Positions 14,367 to 22,627 are shown, counted from the first letter of the stretch. The stretch is DNA of 27,651 nt from Bacillota bacterium (GCA_023458915.1 JAEWWM010000031.1:1-27651); one strand, 5' to 3'. Made by a program: numbers and translations. The notes: generated by a model not told the origin, from the letters alone.

Positions 14367-16238
14367 ATGGAGAATATAAAAGATATAATCTGGAAACTTG
14401 TTAAAAGATACAGAAAATATGCACTATTTTTTTGCGATCTCATCATTTGGAATCTTTCTTTTTATATTTCTTTTGCAATAAATAAAAACAGCCTCACTCT
14501 TATTGGTATAGATTCGCTATTTTTAAAATATTTAATTATAGTAAATGTCTGTTTTGTGTCTACGTTTCTAGCATTCAAACTTTATGACAGAATCTGGCGC
14601 TACGCTGATATTGAAGATTTTTTTTATGCCGGGATCGCAACATTTTCGGCAAATTTTTTGTTTTTTATTGTAACCATGTTTTGTGGGATGAAAGTTAGCG
14701 CAAGAATGTATTTTATTTTCCTTTTAACTTCAGTACTTAGTATATTTGTATTTCGAATACTTTATAGAATAAATAGGCTTATCGATAATGTTTCAACTGA
14801 AGACACTGCTAACAAAAAACGAATGCTAATTGTTGGTGGTGGGGAATCGAGCGTGCTTCTTCTTCGTGAAATTTTTAAAAATTCTGCAAATGAGTACCTT
14901 CCTGTTGCAATTGTGGATGACGACAATGAAAAAATCAGCAGAAAAATTTTAGGTGTAAAAGTTGAAGGTTCAACTGAAGAAATTCCGAAAATATGCAAAA
15001 AATTTGATGTTGAAGTTATTCTTTTTGCAATAGCTGCTATTTCACCGGCGGAAAGAAGACGCATTTTAGACATATGCGCAAAAACTAATTTAGAAGTTAA
15101 AATTATACCAAATATGTACGAGGCAATGACGTCTGGAAGTTCCATAACTTCCGCAATTAGAAAAATTAAAGTTGAGGATCTTCTTGGTCGTGAGCCAGTT
15201 ATTTTTGATAAGCGTCAGTATGGCGGATATCTTACGAATAAAACTATACTTGTAACCGGTGGTGGTGGGTCAATAGGTGCAGAGCTTTGTCGGCAAATAG
15301 CTGAACTTGCCCCAAAAAAGCTGATAATTCTCGATATTTATGAAAATAACGCCTATGAAATTCAGCAGGAACTTAAAATGAAGTATGGTAGCTCTCTTAA
15401 TTTATCAATTGAAATTGCAACAATTTGCGATAAAAAAGAGCTTGAAAATATTTTTGAAAAAGAAAATATAGATGTTGTTTTCCATGCAGCGGCACATAAA
15501 CATGTTCCACTTATGGAAAAAAATGCAGAAGAAGCAGTTAAAAACAATGTTTTTGGTACACTTAATTTAATAGAATGTGCAGACAAATATAAAACTCAAA
15601 AATTTGTTCAAATATCAACCGATAAAGCTGTAAATCCGACTAATATCATGGGTGCTACAAAAAGAATTTGTGAAATGTTAGTTCAGCTAAAAGATAAAGA
15701 AAGCAAAACTGAATTTGTTGCCGTTCGGTTTGGAAATGTTCTTGGTTCAAATGGATCAGTTATTCCTCTTTTCGAGGAACAAATTAAAAAAATGGGCCCT
15801 ATTACAGTTACACATGCGGAAATAATAAGGTATTTCATGACAATTCCAGAAGCAGTTTCTCTAGTTTTAACAGCTGGTGGACTTGCGCAAGGAGGAGAAA
15901 TATTCGTTCTTGATATGGGTGCGCCAGTTAAAATAAAAGATTTGGCTGAAAATTTAATAAGGCTTTCTGGTTTTGTTCCCCATGAAGATATTAAAATCGA
16001 ATATACCGGTCTTCGCCCGGGAGAAAAGCTTTTTGAAGAGCTTTTGATGGATGAAGAAGGAATTCGCAAAACAAAAAGCAAGAAAATTTATATTGGTAGT
16101 CCAATCGAGTTTGATTCTGAAAATTTCAAAAATGAACTTTCAGAGCTTAAAAAAATATGCAATTCCGGTAACAGCGAAGAAATTGAAAAAATGCTCTTGA
16201 GAATAGTTCCCACATTTAAGCGTGGTTTAAAAAATTAA
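14367..16238 (+). CDS. Membrane nucleoside-diphosphate-sugar 4,6-dehydratase (CapD/WbpM/PglF family)
   Basis: A 623-residue polysaccharide biosynthesis protein. Four N-terminal membrane helices (about 18-145) are followed by a CoA-binding-like Rossmann domain (VGGGESSVLLLREIF, about 153-167). The catalytic SDR domain has VTGGGGSIGAEL (296-307), HAAAHKHVPLMEKN and ISTDKAVNPTNIMGATKR. In the last motif M428 replaces the usual SDR tyrosine and K432 is retained, as in WbpM/PglF UDP-GlcNAc 4,6-dehydratases. The likely reaction is UDP-GlcNAc to UDP-4-keto-6-deoxy-GlcNAc, feeding surface glycan or glycoprotein sugars. ATG 14367 follows AGAGG by 11 nt. No glycosyltransferases or other sugar genes are adjacent, so the final glycan is unknown. 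Confidence 0.92.
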   Translation: MENIKDIIWKLVKRYRKYALFFCDLIIWNLSFYISFAINKNSLTLIGIDSLFLKYLIIVNVCFVSTFLAFKLYDRIWRYADIEDFFYAGIATFSANFLFFIVTMFCGMKVSARMYFIFLLTSVLSIFVFRILYRINRLIDNVSTEDTANKKRMLIVGGGESSVLLLREIFKNSANEYLPVAIVDDDNEKISRKILGVKVEGSTEEIPKICKKFDVEVILFAIAAISPAERRRILDICAKTNLEVKIIPNMYEAMTSGSSITSAIRKIKVEDLLGREPVIFDKRQYGGYLTNKTILVTGGGGSIGAELCRQIAELAPKKLIILDIYENNAYEIQQELKMKYGSSLNLSIEIATICDKKELENIFEKENIDVVFHAAAHKHVPLMEKNAEEAVKNNVFGTLNLIECADKYKTQKFVQISTDKAVNPTNIMGATKRICEMLVQLKDKESKTEFVAVRFGNVLGSNGSVIPLFEEQIKKMGPITVTHAEIIRYFMTIPEAVSLVLTAGGLAQGGEIFVLDMGAPVKIKDLAENLIRLSGFVPHEDIKIEYTGLRPGEKLFEELLMDEEGIRKTKSKKIYIGSPIEFDSENFKNELSELKKICNSGNSEEIEKMLLRIVPTFKRGLKN

Positions 16239-16251
16239 ATAATTCATATAT

Positions 16252-16282
16252 AAAAAATTAGCTTTTAGAGCTATTTTTTATT
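16252..16282 (+). terminator. Intrinsic terminator after the dehydratase gene
   Basis: AAAAAATTAGCT and AGCTATTTTTT form an A/T-rich hairpin with an AGCT core, followed by a TTTTTTATTTTT run. An alternative hairpin, GCTATTTT with AAAATAGC (16270-16293), overlaps it. Confidence 0.65.
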
Positions 16283-16311
16283 TTTAAAATAGCAAAATCT
16301 ATAAAAATATG

Positions 16312-16339
16312 TAGACAAAAATATTATTTAATGTATAAT
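16312..16339 (+). promoter_or_regulatory. SigmaA-type promoter for the two-gene orphan family
   Basis: TAGACA (16312-16317), a 16-bp spacer and TATAAT (16334-16339), about 43 nt before the ATG of the first gene. Confidence 0.7.
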
Positions 16340-16382
16340 ATATACAAAAATTCGTTTATTTATTAAAAAGGAGGAATTAAAT

Positions 16383-16892
16383 ATGACAAATCCATTAGCA
16401 ATTAAAAAGAAACGAGATGGATTTTATAACGAAATTAAAGGAATTAATTTTAAGTACGCAATAGAAGCGGCAGAAAAATATGCAGCTGAACCAAAAAATG
16501 CAGAAGCATACGAGAAGTTACTAGAAGAGATTAATATTGCAACTACAAAATTATTTTTGGCAATTATGTTTAGAGATAAAAAAACAGATGAAAAAAGTGA
16601 AAGCAATAAATATTTGAGGGAAATAAAAGGAGCTGCCGAAAGATTACACACCGCTACAAATAGCGGTTCTGGTTATAAAAAAGCATCTGATTATAATAGA
16701 AGAATGCTTACGATTTCTAGATTAGGTGAAGGTTTAGAGTATTTAGAAGGTGTTTGTAAAAGAGCCGCAAATGCTAAATTCAGTAACTTCACAATTGGTG
16801 CAGTGTTAGACGACAAAAGAGTTAAGAAAGAATTTACAAGATTAGAGAAAGATCTAAAGATTTTAGTAAATGAGATCAAGAAGATACATTAA
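16383..16892 (+). CDS. Uncharacterised helical protein, orphan paralogue 1
   Basis: A 169-residue, charged, mostly helical, apparently cytosolic protein with no signal peptide or membrane segment. It shares with the next gene an N-terminal K-K-K-R-x-x-FY-x-x-IK-x-x-NFK-x-x-I motif and a C-terminal motif, KFSNFTIGAVLDDKRVKKEF. These two blocks define a small family I do not recognise. ATG 16383 has AAAGGAGG 9 nt upstream and a good promoter in front, so it is very likely expressed. Coiled-coil potential is suggested by the Glu/Lys-rich helices. No catalytic motif is visible. Confidence 0.75.
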   Translation: MTNPLAIKKKRDGFYNEIKGINFKYAIEAAEKYAAEPKNAEAYEKLLEEINIATTKLFLAIMFRDKKTDEKSESNKYLREIKGAAERLHTATNSGSGYKKASDYNRRMLTISRLGEGLEYLEGVCKRAANAKFSNFTIGAVLDDKRVKKEFTRLEKDLKILVNEIKKIH

Positions 16893-16911
16893 TATTAAGG
16901 GGGAGCAAAAC

Positions 16912-17415
16912 ATGATAAATTTACTAGCTAAAAAGAAAAGAAATAATTTTTATGAAAAAATTAAAGATGTTAATTTTAAAGAATCAATAGATGCAGTGAA
17001 AAAATATGCAAAAAGTAAAGAAGAATCGGAAAAACAAAAAAAGTACGATAATATAATAAAAAATGTTAACAGTGAATTTTTGAAACTAGGCAATTTAATT
17101 TTCCAGAACCGCAGAGAGGAGTCGGAGAAAAGTAAAAGTAAACCATATTTGGATGAAATATTTAAATTTGTCAAACTCTTAAGCGAAATTACAAAAAAAG
17201 ACGAAGGTAATGATACTGAATTAATGGTTTCGATATGCAGAAACTTAGATGGGCTAGCGGAAGCTTGTAATAAAGCTTCAAAAGCTACATTTAGTAAACT
17301 TACAATTGGCGCAGTGCTGGATGACAAAAGAATTAAAGATGAATTTGCAAGAATAAGAAGGGAAATAATCGAACTAACCGCAGAAATTGAAAAAGTATAT
17401 CTAAGGAGTAAGTAA
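16912..17415 (+). CDS. Uncharacterised helical protein, orphan paralogue 2
   Basis: A 167-residue tandem paralogue of the preceding gene. It begins MINLLAKKKRNNFYEKIKDV and carries the shared C-terminal block ATFSKLTIGAVLDDKRIKDE. The frame is open from 16870, but ATG 16912 is chosen because AAGGGGGAG lies 6 nt upstream and this start aligns with paralogue 1. It is highly charged and helical, with no export signal. It lies 19 nt after paralogue 1 and before a terminator, so the two form a bicistronic unit. Function unknown. Confidence 0.75.
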   Translation: MINLLAKKKRNNFYEKIKDVNFKESIDAVKKYAKSKEESEKQKKYDNIIKNVNSEFLKLGNLIFQNRREESEKSKSKPYLDEIFKFVKLLSEITKKDEGNDTELMVSICRNLDGLAEACNKASKATFSKLTIGAVLDDKRIKDEFARIRREIIELTAEIEKVYLRSK

Positions 17416-17478
17416 TGGTTAAGTAGATATATTTAATCACTTCCGTCTGAAAGCGGAGAATTATTCCAAAAAATGTGC

Positions 17479-17515
17479 AACCTCCAAAAACTTAAGTTTT
17501 TTAGGGGTTTTACTT
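17479..17515. terminator. Terminator between convergent genes
   Basis: AACCTCCAAAAACTT pairs with AAGTTTTTTAGGGGTT around almost no loop, followed by TTTTACTTTATTT on the plus strand. It ends the orphan pair and may also serve the minus-strand ABC operon, whose last stop codon is just to the right. Confidence 0.75.
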
Positions 17516-18159
17516 TATTTGGTAATATAAAGGCGTTTTAGATATCTAAAAAAATTTGATACTGCAAAATTTACCATAAAATATATCACCATTAAAACAC
17601 CATATAATGTGAATATTTGCATTGTGCTATGGTATTTATTCATAAGTATTGTAACATTTCCGGTCAGTTCTTGTATTGCGGCGACAGACCATAAAAGACT
17701 CGTGTCTTTTATTATAGTGATTATTTGAGAAGAGAGCGTTATAAGGCATTTTCTAAATGCTTGCGGCAAAATTATATAGCAAAGACTTTGGAAGTAGCTA
17801 AATCCTTGCGAGTGTGCTGCTTCCATTTGAGAGTCATCTACAGAATATAGCCCTCCACGCACGATTTCTGCAAATGCGGCTGATGAAAAAAGAGTAAAGC
17901 TTACAATCCCCGTTAAATTTGAACTAAGTTTAAAAAGTAAAAACACGACGTATATCCACAGCAAATTCGGAATATTCCTCACAATATTTATGAAAGTTAC
18001 TGATATATTTTTTGTGAATTTATTATGTGACTGCATCATGAGAGCCAGTGCAGTACCGAGTATCAAACTCGGCGCCAGTGAGCACATAACTATAAACAAA
18101 GTTTTGCCCAAACTTTTTGCGATAAAAAAAAGATTATTTGGTGTAAAAATTTCGGTCAT
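17515..18159 (-). CDS. Polar amino-acid ABC transporter permease, second subunit
   Basis: A 214-residue HisM/GltK-type permease with about five membrane helices. Seen: NIVRNIPNLLWIYVVFLLF (the family has R-[GN]-[TI]-P), IVRGGLYSVDDSQMEAAHSQGFS, and the EAA-type loop ending YIILPQAFRKCL that docks to the ATPase. It is the last gene of the ATPase/binding protein/permease/permease operon and pairs with the permease at 18179-18862 as a heterodimer. ATG 18159 has AGGAG 12 nt upstream. Confidence 0.9.
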   Translation of the reverse strand: MTEIFTPNNLFFIAKSLGKTLFIVMCSLAPSLILGTALALMMQSHNKFTKNISVTFINIVRNIPNLLWIYVVFLLFKLSSNLTGIVSFTLFSSAAFAEIVRGGLYSVDDSQMEAAHSQGFSYFQSLCYIILPQAFRKCLITLSSQIITIIKDTSLLWSVAAIQELTGNVTILMNKYHSTMQIFTLYGVLMVIYFMVNFAVSNFFRYLKRLYITK

Positions 18160-18178
18160 GCGGATTTTGCACTCCTAC

Positions 18179-18862
18179 TCAATATTTTAGAGACTTCTCT
18201 AACCTTCTTAAAATTTGATTTATTGGGAAACACAGCGTAAAGTAAAGCATTCCTGCCGCTACATAAGCGGGACCATAGTAAAGATTTTCTCCAGACCATG
18301 AATTTGCAACAAACATTACATCCGCGCCGGAGATTATCGAAATCACAGCTGTGTTTTTTATAAGCGTAGTGATCTGATTTGTTAGTGGCGGCAAAATTGC
18401 CTTAAACGCTTGCGGCAAAACGATATAACGCATCGTCTGCCAATAATTAAACCCCTGAGAATATGCTGCATCAAACTGCTTTTTATTAATGGAATATATT
18501 CCGTTTCTAATGACTTCAGTAATATAAGCGCCATGATAAAATCCAACACCAACAATTCCGATAAAAGTTACATTTAGTTTGATTCCAAGCAGTGGAAGGC
18601 AATTAAATAAGAATAAAATTTGAATCAATAGTGGTGTGTTTTGCGTAAATTCTACGTAAATTTTAATCATAGATTTCCAAATTTTTATATTGCTTGTTAG
18701 AATTACTCCGAAAGTTATTCCCAAAGTAAGCGCTAAAAATAAAGCGTAGGCAGAGATTAAAAATGTATATTTAAATCCCTCCAAAAACCAGTTAATATTA
18801 CTAAACAATGCTTCCCACTTAAAAAGAGCGAAAGGCCCTGAATCAAAAAAACTAATTTCCAT
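18179..18862 (-). CDS. Polar amino-acid ABC transporter permease, first subunit
   Basis: A 227-residue PAAT permease. Seen: EFTQNTPLLIQILFLF, EVIRNGIYSINKKQFDAAYSQGF and the EAA loop ending YIVLPQAFKAILPPL, with five hydrophobic segments. It overlaps the 3' end of the binding-protein gene by 11 nt, which suggests translational coupling. The heterodimeric permease arrangement is like the glutamate/aspartate importers GluABCD and BztABCD, and unlike the fused importer at 9782-11251. Confidence 0.91.
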   Translation of the reverse strand: MEISFFDSGPFALFKWEALFSNINWFLEGFKYTFLISAYALFLALTLGITFGVILTSNIKIWKSMIKIYVEFTQNTPLLIQILFLFNCLPLLGIKLNVTFIGIVGVGFYHGAYITEVIRNGIYSINKKQFDAAYSQGFNYWQTMRYIVLPQAFKAILPPLTNQITTLIKNTAVISIISGADVMFVANSWSGENLYYGPAYVAAGMLYFTLCFPINQILRRLEKSLKY

Positions 18863-19694
18863 TTGATTCCAGCCCCCATTTTTTAATCAGATTTTCAAGC
18901 AGCCCTTCGTTTTTGATTTCACCTATAATTTTGTTAAGATATTCACAAAAAACTTTATTTTCAAGTTTGCATGCTGCGCCATAGTCTTGCTTGCAAATAA
19001 CATCATTTAAGATAACAGTGTTTTCGTCTTGGTATCCGTGTAAAATTGATTTATCAGCGCTAAACGCATCAATTCGTCCTGTTGCAAGTGCAACTTTTAG
19101 CTCGTGATAGCTCGTATATTCCGCGAATTTAAGTTCTATCCTCAGCTCTTGAGATTTTTTTTGCAAACAAGCTTTGGTTGGAGTGGATTGCGATACACCA
19201 ATAATCTTTCCGAGAAAATCATTAACTGACCTTAAATCTGAATTTTTATTCACTAAAAATCCTATATAATCTGTATAATACGGTTCTGTAAAATTGTAGG
19301 ATTGCTTGCGTTTTTCGGTTATTGTAAATGTAGCTATTACAAAATCAAGCTCATTGTTGTCGAGCAGCGGACCTCTTGTTTTAGGAGTTATAGGTCTAAA
19401 TTTTATTGCATTTTCGCTTCCCAACATTTTTATAGCAATAGCTCTGGCCAAATCAGGCTCAAAACCTTCTTCACGGTTAGTTTCAGGGTCAAGAAAGCTA
19501 AATTTCGGAACGTCAACTTTTATACCAACTTTTAAATATCCTCTTTTTTTTATATCATTGACTTTCTGGCATTCGCTTGAATCGCTTAAGTTAACTAAAT
19601 TTTGGTTATCATTATGTTTTTTAAAAATAAATATAAACATAAAAATCAGGCACAAAAATGCAATCAATATAAAAAACCAAACTGATTTTTTCAC
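18852..19694 (-). CDS. Amino-acid ABC transporter substrate-binding protein
   Basis: A 280-residue family 3 binding protein. It starts with a basic residue pair and a long hydrophobic segment (about 5-25) without a lipobox cysteine at a usual position, so it looks like a membrane-anchored or cleavable exported protein. The binding domain has LKVGIKVDVPKFSF, GFEPDLARAIAIKML, FVIATFTITEKRKQSYNFTEPYY and a hinge region with DAFSADKSIL. The pattern is close to glutamate/aspartate-type binders (GluB, Peb1). The start is GTG 19694 with AGGAG 8 nt upstream; the ATPase gene ends 14 nt upstream. Confidence 0.9.
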   Translation of the reverse strand: MKKSVWFFILIAFLCLIFMFIFIFKKHNDNQNLVNLSDSSECQKVNDIKKRGYLKVGIKVDVPKFSFLDPETNREEGFEPDLARAIAIKMLGSENAIKFRPITPKTRGPLLDNNELDFVIATFTITEKRKQSYNFTEPYYTDYIGFLVNKNSDLRSVNDFLGKIIGVSQSTPTKACLQKKSQELRIELKFAEYTSYHELKVALATGRIDAFSADKSILHGYQDENTVILNDVICKQDYGAACKLENKVFCEYLNKIIGEIKNEGLLENLIKKWGLESNGN

Positions 19695-19708
19695 ATATAT
19701 TTCTCCTG

Positions 19709-20434
19709 TTACCTGATAATTTTGCTTAAAAACTGCTTTGCCCGATTATGTTGAGGATTATTAAAAAAATTATTTGGTTCACTTTCTTCAATTATTTCGC
19801 CGTTGTCCATAAAAATGATTCTGTCGGCAACTTGACGTGCAAAGCGCATTTCGTGCGTGACAATTATCATGGTTATATTTTCGCTTGCGAGTTTGGCAAT
19901 AACATTCAGCACACCTTGAATCATTTCTGGATCAAGCGATGATGTAGGTTCATCAAATAGTATAGCCTTCGGGTGCATATTTAGCGCTCTAGCAATAGCA
20001 ACCCTTTGTTTCTGTCCTCCAGAAAGCTGGCTCGGATAACAGTTGGCTTTATCTTCAAGTCCGACTTTTCTAAGATAGGCCATACCACTTTCTACTGACT
20101 CTTTTTCTTTTATTTTTTGGACTTTAACAGGAGCAAGTGTTAAATTTTCAATAACAGTTTTGTGCGGGTACAGGTTAAAATTTTGAAAAACCATTGCAAT
20201 GGATTGTCTTATTTTATTAACCTGTACATTAGGTGCGGTGATTTCGATGTCATCTATAAAAATTTTGCCTGACGACGGTTTTTCTAAAAGATTTATACAT
20301 CGCACAAGCGTACTTTTCCCGGAACCTGATGGTCCGAGAATAACTACTTTTTCACCCTGTGAAATTTTTAAATTTATATTTTTTAAAATATGCAAATTCC
20401 CGAAGTGCTTTTCAAGATTAATTATTTTTATCAT
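19709..20434 (-). CDS. Polar amino-acid ABC transporter ATP-binding protein
   Basis: A 241-residue ABC ATPase with Walker A GPSGSGKST, Q-loop VFQNFNLYPHKT, signature LSGGQKQRV, Walker B AILFDEPTSSLDPE and H-switch VTHEM. It is the first gene of the minus-strand operon, followed by the binding protein and two permeases. No purine-rich ribosome site precedes ATG 20434, and the apparent -10 box lies only about 4 nt upstream, so the mRNA may be leaderless. Confidence 0.93.
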   Translation of the reverse strand: MIKIINLEKHFGNLHILKNINLKISQGEKVVILGPSGSGKSTLVRCINLLEKPSSGKIFIDDIEITAPNVQVNKIRQSIAMVFQNFNLYPHKTVIENLTLAPVKVQKIKEKESVESGMAYLRKVGLEDKANCYPSQLSGGQKQRVAIARALNMHPKAILFDEPTSSLDPEMIQGVLNVIAKLASENITMIIVTHEMRFARQVADRIIFMDNGEIIEESEPNNFFNNPQHNRAKQFLSKIIR

Positions 20435-20437
20435 ATC

Positions 20438-20465
20438 TATATATTTATATTATTAGGTTAGTCAA
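20438..20465 (-). promoter_or_regulatory. Probable promoter of the minus-strand ABC operon
   Basis: On the minus strand TTGACT (20465-20460), a 16-bp spacer and TATATA (20443-20438). The expected start coincides with the ATG region at 20434-20432. Confidence 0.5.
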
Positions 20466-20499
20466 TTACATGCATCATATCAAAGTTCTATTTATTGCG

Positions 20500-21189
20500 T
20501 TAATAATAATATACTGGATACTTTAAAACATTAAATTCTGATTGATTTTCATGAGATTTATAAAGCGGTAATGCCTCATATGCGTGTTTAATGGGTGAAA
20601 ATTTATTTGGGCTTGGGGGTAATAATTTTTTGGAATTTTCAATGTGCTGGGAATTTGGCATTGTAGACGTTGATACATCAAGATAGTATTTTACTATGTA
20701 TGATTCAATGGCGCTATACAGATCGTTTACTCCAAGCTTTAAAACTGCCTCTATTCCGCCGTTTTTATAAGCTTCTTCCTCTTTTTTTAGGTACGCTTCA
20801 CTTTTTCCGCCATAACTTCCTGTTAAAAAATGTAGTTGTTTAAGTATTAGAACAGCGGGAGCGTTTTTGGCTTCTATAATCCCAGGATATTTTCTGCAAA
20901 AAGCTGCAGAAATCAAATGATGTGATTCATACCCGTTAGTGTGGGGAACAGATAAATATTTTCCCCCTGTAATTATGTATGGAATATTTTTCGGATTTTC
21001 AGCCAATCGATGTGCGAGTGAAGACTTAACTTCACTGGCTTGTCTTTCTAAGTCTTTTTTATTTACAAACGAAAATTTTATGCCATCTATATTTAAATAT
21101 GTACGATGTCCACACAAAGCGTTTGTTCCTAAAAATAAAAACATAACAGCGAATAATAAAATTTTGTTTATCTTTTGAAAACATTTCAT
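20500..21189 (-). CDS. Secreted protein with an SHH/HNH-like nuclease pattern
   Basis: A 229-residue exported protein. Residues 1-26 form a clear signal peptide (KILLFAVMFLFLGTNALC). The core contains YESHHLISAAF (H90, H91), KNAPAVLIL (N109) and LKQLHFLTGSYGG (H120). This order, HH then N then H, matches beta-beta-alpha-metal nucleases of the HNH/Endo VII superfamily, especially the SHH-signature toxin domains. No N-terminal delivery module is present, and no immunity gene is evident next to it. The tail after about 175 is Pro/Ser/Tyr-rich. ATG 21189 has TTGGAG 8 nt upstream; a TATAAT at 21230-21225 (minus) may be its -10. Nuclease activity is inferred from motif only; an inactive or unrelated fold is possible. 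Confidence 0.6.
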   Translation of the reverse strand: MKCFQKINKILLFAVMFLFLGTNALCGHRTYLNIDGIKFSFVNKKDLERQASEVKSSLAHRLAENPKNIPYIITGGKYLSVPHTNGYESHHLISAAFCRKYPGIIEAKNAPAVLILKQLHFLTGSYGGKSEAYLKKEEEAYKNGGIEAVLKLGVNDLYSAIESYIVKYYLDVSTSTMPNSQHIENSKKLLPPSPNKFSPIKHAYEALPLYKSHENQSEFNVLKYPVYYY

Positions 21190-21452
21190 AAAATTTTCTC
21201 CAAGTGTTGTTAAGTTTGTGCATTATTATATATTAACTTATCTTATTACTAAGATTAATTTTATTTTATGTTTTTATTTAATAAATATCAATGCCAATTT
21301 ATGTAAAACGGCAAACTTTGTAAGGCTTACTCAATTTATAAGCTGTTTGTTACATATTGTTGTTCTTTATTATTTTTATAATATATTTGCGAAAATATAT
21401 TATAAACTTGTTAATTAATTTTAAGCATATTTCAACAAAAGCTAAGTTCCAG

Positions 21453-21481
21453 TTGACTAAAAACGCCTCAGATGTTAAAAT
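21453..21481 (+). promoter_or_regulatory. Promoter of rpsF-ssb-rpsR
   Basis: TTGACT (21453-21458), a 17-bp spacer and TAAAAT (21476-21481), with start expected near 21488. The AT-rich stretch 21190-21450 upstream shows nothing else convincing besides a possible minus-strand -10 for the secreted protein. Confidence 0.8.
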
Positions 21482-21487
21482 CACTAA

Positions 21488-21561
21488 AGTTAGTCATTTT
21501 ATTTAAAAAACTAACTCCTTATCTTGTTGAAACCAGCAAGGTCATAAGTCCAAAAGGAGGT
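21488..21561 (+). ncRNA. Structured rpsF leader, candidate S6/S18 autoregulatory RNA
   Basis: Two hairpins fill the leader. AGTTAGT (21488-21494) pairs with ACTAACT (21510-21516). CTTAT plus CTTGTTG (21518-21529) pairs with CAGCAAG plus ATAAG (21534-21548), with loop AAAC and a 3-nt GTC bulge. The ribosome site (21553-21560) follows directly. Ribosomal protein S6 with S18 is known to regulate rpsF operons through such leaders; identity with the known motif is inferred from position. Confidence 0.5.
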
Positions 21562-21571
21562 GCCATAAGAA

Positions 21572-21862
21572 ATGGTAGAGATGAAACATTCCTACGAGTT
21601 TATGTTGGTTGTTTCAGTGAAGCTTGGTGAAAATTCTGAAGAACTAATTAACAAATTAAAAGAATTAATAGAAGCTAATGCAGAACTGACTAAAGTGAAC
21701 AAATGGGGAAAAAGAAGACTCGCTTATCCAATAAATAAAGAATCCGAAGGCGAATACGTTTTATTTGAATTTTTAAGCACGTCAGAATTTCCAAAAGAAC
21801 TTGACCGCATAAGTCAGATAACTGACGGTGTTTTAAGGTCTTTAATTGTTAAAAAATTTTAA
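21572..21862 (+). CDS. rpsF: 30S ribosomal protein S6
   Basis: A 96-residue S6 with the family pattern: YEFMLVV strand, VNKWGKRRLAYPINKESEGEYVLFEF (the bS6 signature region) and DGVLRSLIVKKF at the end. It binds 16S rRNA together with S18 in the platform of the 30S subunit. ATG 21572 follows AAAGGAGG by 11 nt. It is first in the standard rpsF-ssb-rpsR operon. Confidence 0.97.
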   Translation: MVEMKHSYEFMLVVSVKLGENSEELINKLKELIEANAELTKVNKWGKRRLAYPINKESEGEYVLFEFLSTSEFPKELDRISQITDGVLRSLIVKKF

Positions 21863-21880
21863 TTTGGAGTGACGAAAATA

Positions 21881-22321
21881 ATGTTAAATGTTGTAGTGCT
21901 AACCGGAAGGCTTACCGCTGATCCTGAACTTAGACATACACCGAATGATATTGCCGTCACATCATTCACAATTGCTATTAACCGTAGATTTTCAAAACCT
22001 GGCGAAGAAAAACAAACTGATTTTATCGATATTGTTGCATGGAGAAACTCAGCTGAATTTGTTTGTAAATATTTTAAAAAAGGCAATTTAATCGCCGTGG
22101 AAGGTTCAATTCAAACAAGATCATATCAGGATAAAGAGGGCAATAAACGTAAAGCTTTTGAAATTGTCGCAAATGACTTACAATTTGTGGAGTCCAAAAA
22201 AGAAAGTGGCTCCCCAGAGCAAGAATATTCTCAGAAGGCAAATGAAAATATGGCTGCGTATTCTAGCGGAGCCGATAGCGATTTTCAGACAATAGAATCT
22301 GATGATGATTTGCCGTTTTAA
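21881..22321 (+). CDS. ssb: Single-stranded DNA-binding protein
   Basis: A 146-residue SSB. The N-terminal OB fold has MLNVVVLTGRLTADPELRHT, FTIAINRRF, TDFIDIVAWRNSAEFVCKYFKKG and VEGSIQTRSYQDKEGNKRKAFEIVA. A flexible linker follows, then the conserved acidic tip ESDDDLPF that recruits partner proteins. A GTG at 21869 extends the frame by four codons but overlaps the GGAG ribosome site (21866-21869). ATG 21881, 11 nt after it, is the better start. Confidence 0.96.
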   Translation: MLNVVVLTGRLTADPELRHTPNDIAVTSFTIAINRRFSKPGEEKQTDFIDIVAWRNSAEFVCKYFKKGNLIAVEGSIQTRSYQDKEGNKRKAFEIVANDLQFVESKKESGSPEQEYSQKANENMAAYSSGADSDFQTIESDDDLPF

Positions 22322-22363
22322 CATCAAAAATTAAAATTTTGAATAAAATTGGAGGGAAACTAA

Positions 22364-22627
22364 TTGGCAGAAAGAAACGAAAAGAACGAAAGACGCGATA
22401 GCCGCAACATGCGCAAAATGAGAAGAAAAGTTTGCAATTTTTGCGCAGATAAGTCTTTCACTGGTATAGATTATAAAGAATTCGGGAAACTTAGGCGTTT
22501 TATTTCCGAAAGGGCTAAAATATTGCCCCGTAGAGTTACTGGTACTTGCGCAAAACACCAGCGTGACCTCACAACAGCAATTAAGCGTGCACGTTACTTA
22601 GCTTTACTTCCGTATACTAGTGATTAA
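22364..22627 (+). CDS. rpsR: 30S ribosomal protein S18, zinc-binding type
   Basis: An 87-residue S18 with a TTG start at 22364, supported by GGAGGG 7 nt upstream. The basic N-terminus precedes VCNFCADKSFTGIDYKE. LRRFISERAKILPRRVTGTCAKHQRDLTTAIKRARYLALLPYT is the classic signature. The CxxC pair plus the later Cys and His mark the zinc-containing (C+) form rather than the zinc-free form. It ends the rpsF-ssb-rpsR operon and is followed by a terminator. Confidence 0.97.
   Translation: MAERNEKNERRDSRNMRKMRRKVCNFCADKSFTGIDYKEFGKLRRFISERAKILPRRVTGTCAKHQRDLTTAIKRARYLALLPYTSD

Noticed and set aside
21218..21418. 66-residue plus-strand frame
   Set aside because: Low-complexity AT-rich intergenic sequence with no ribosome site.
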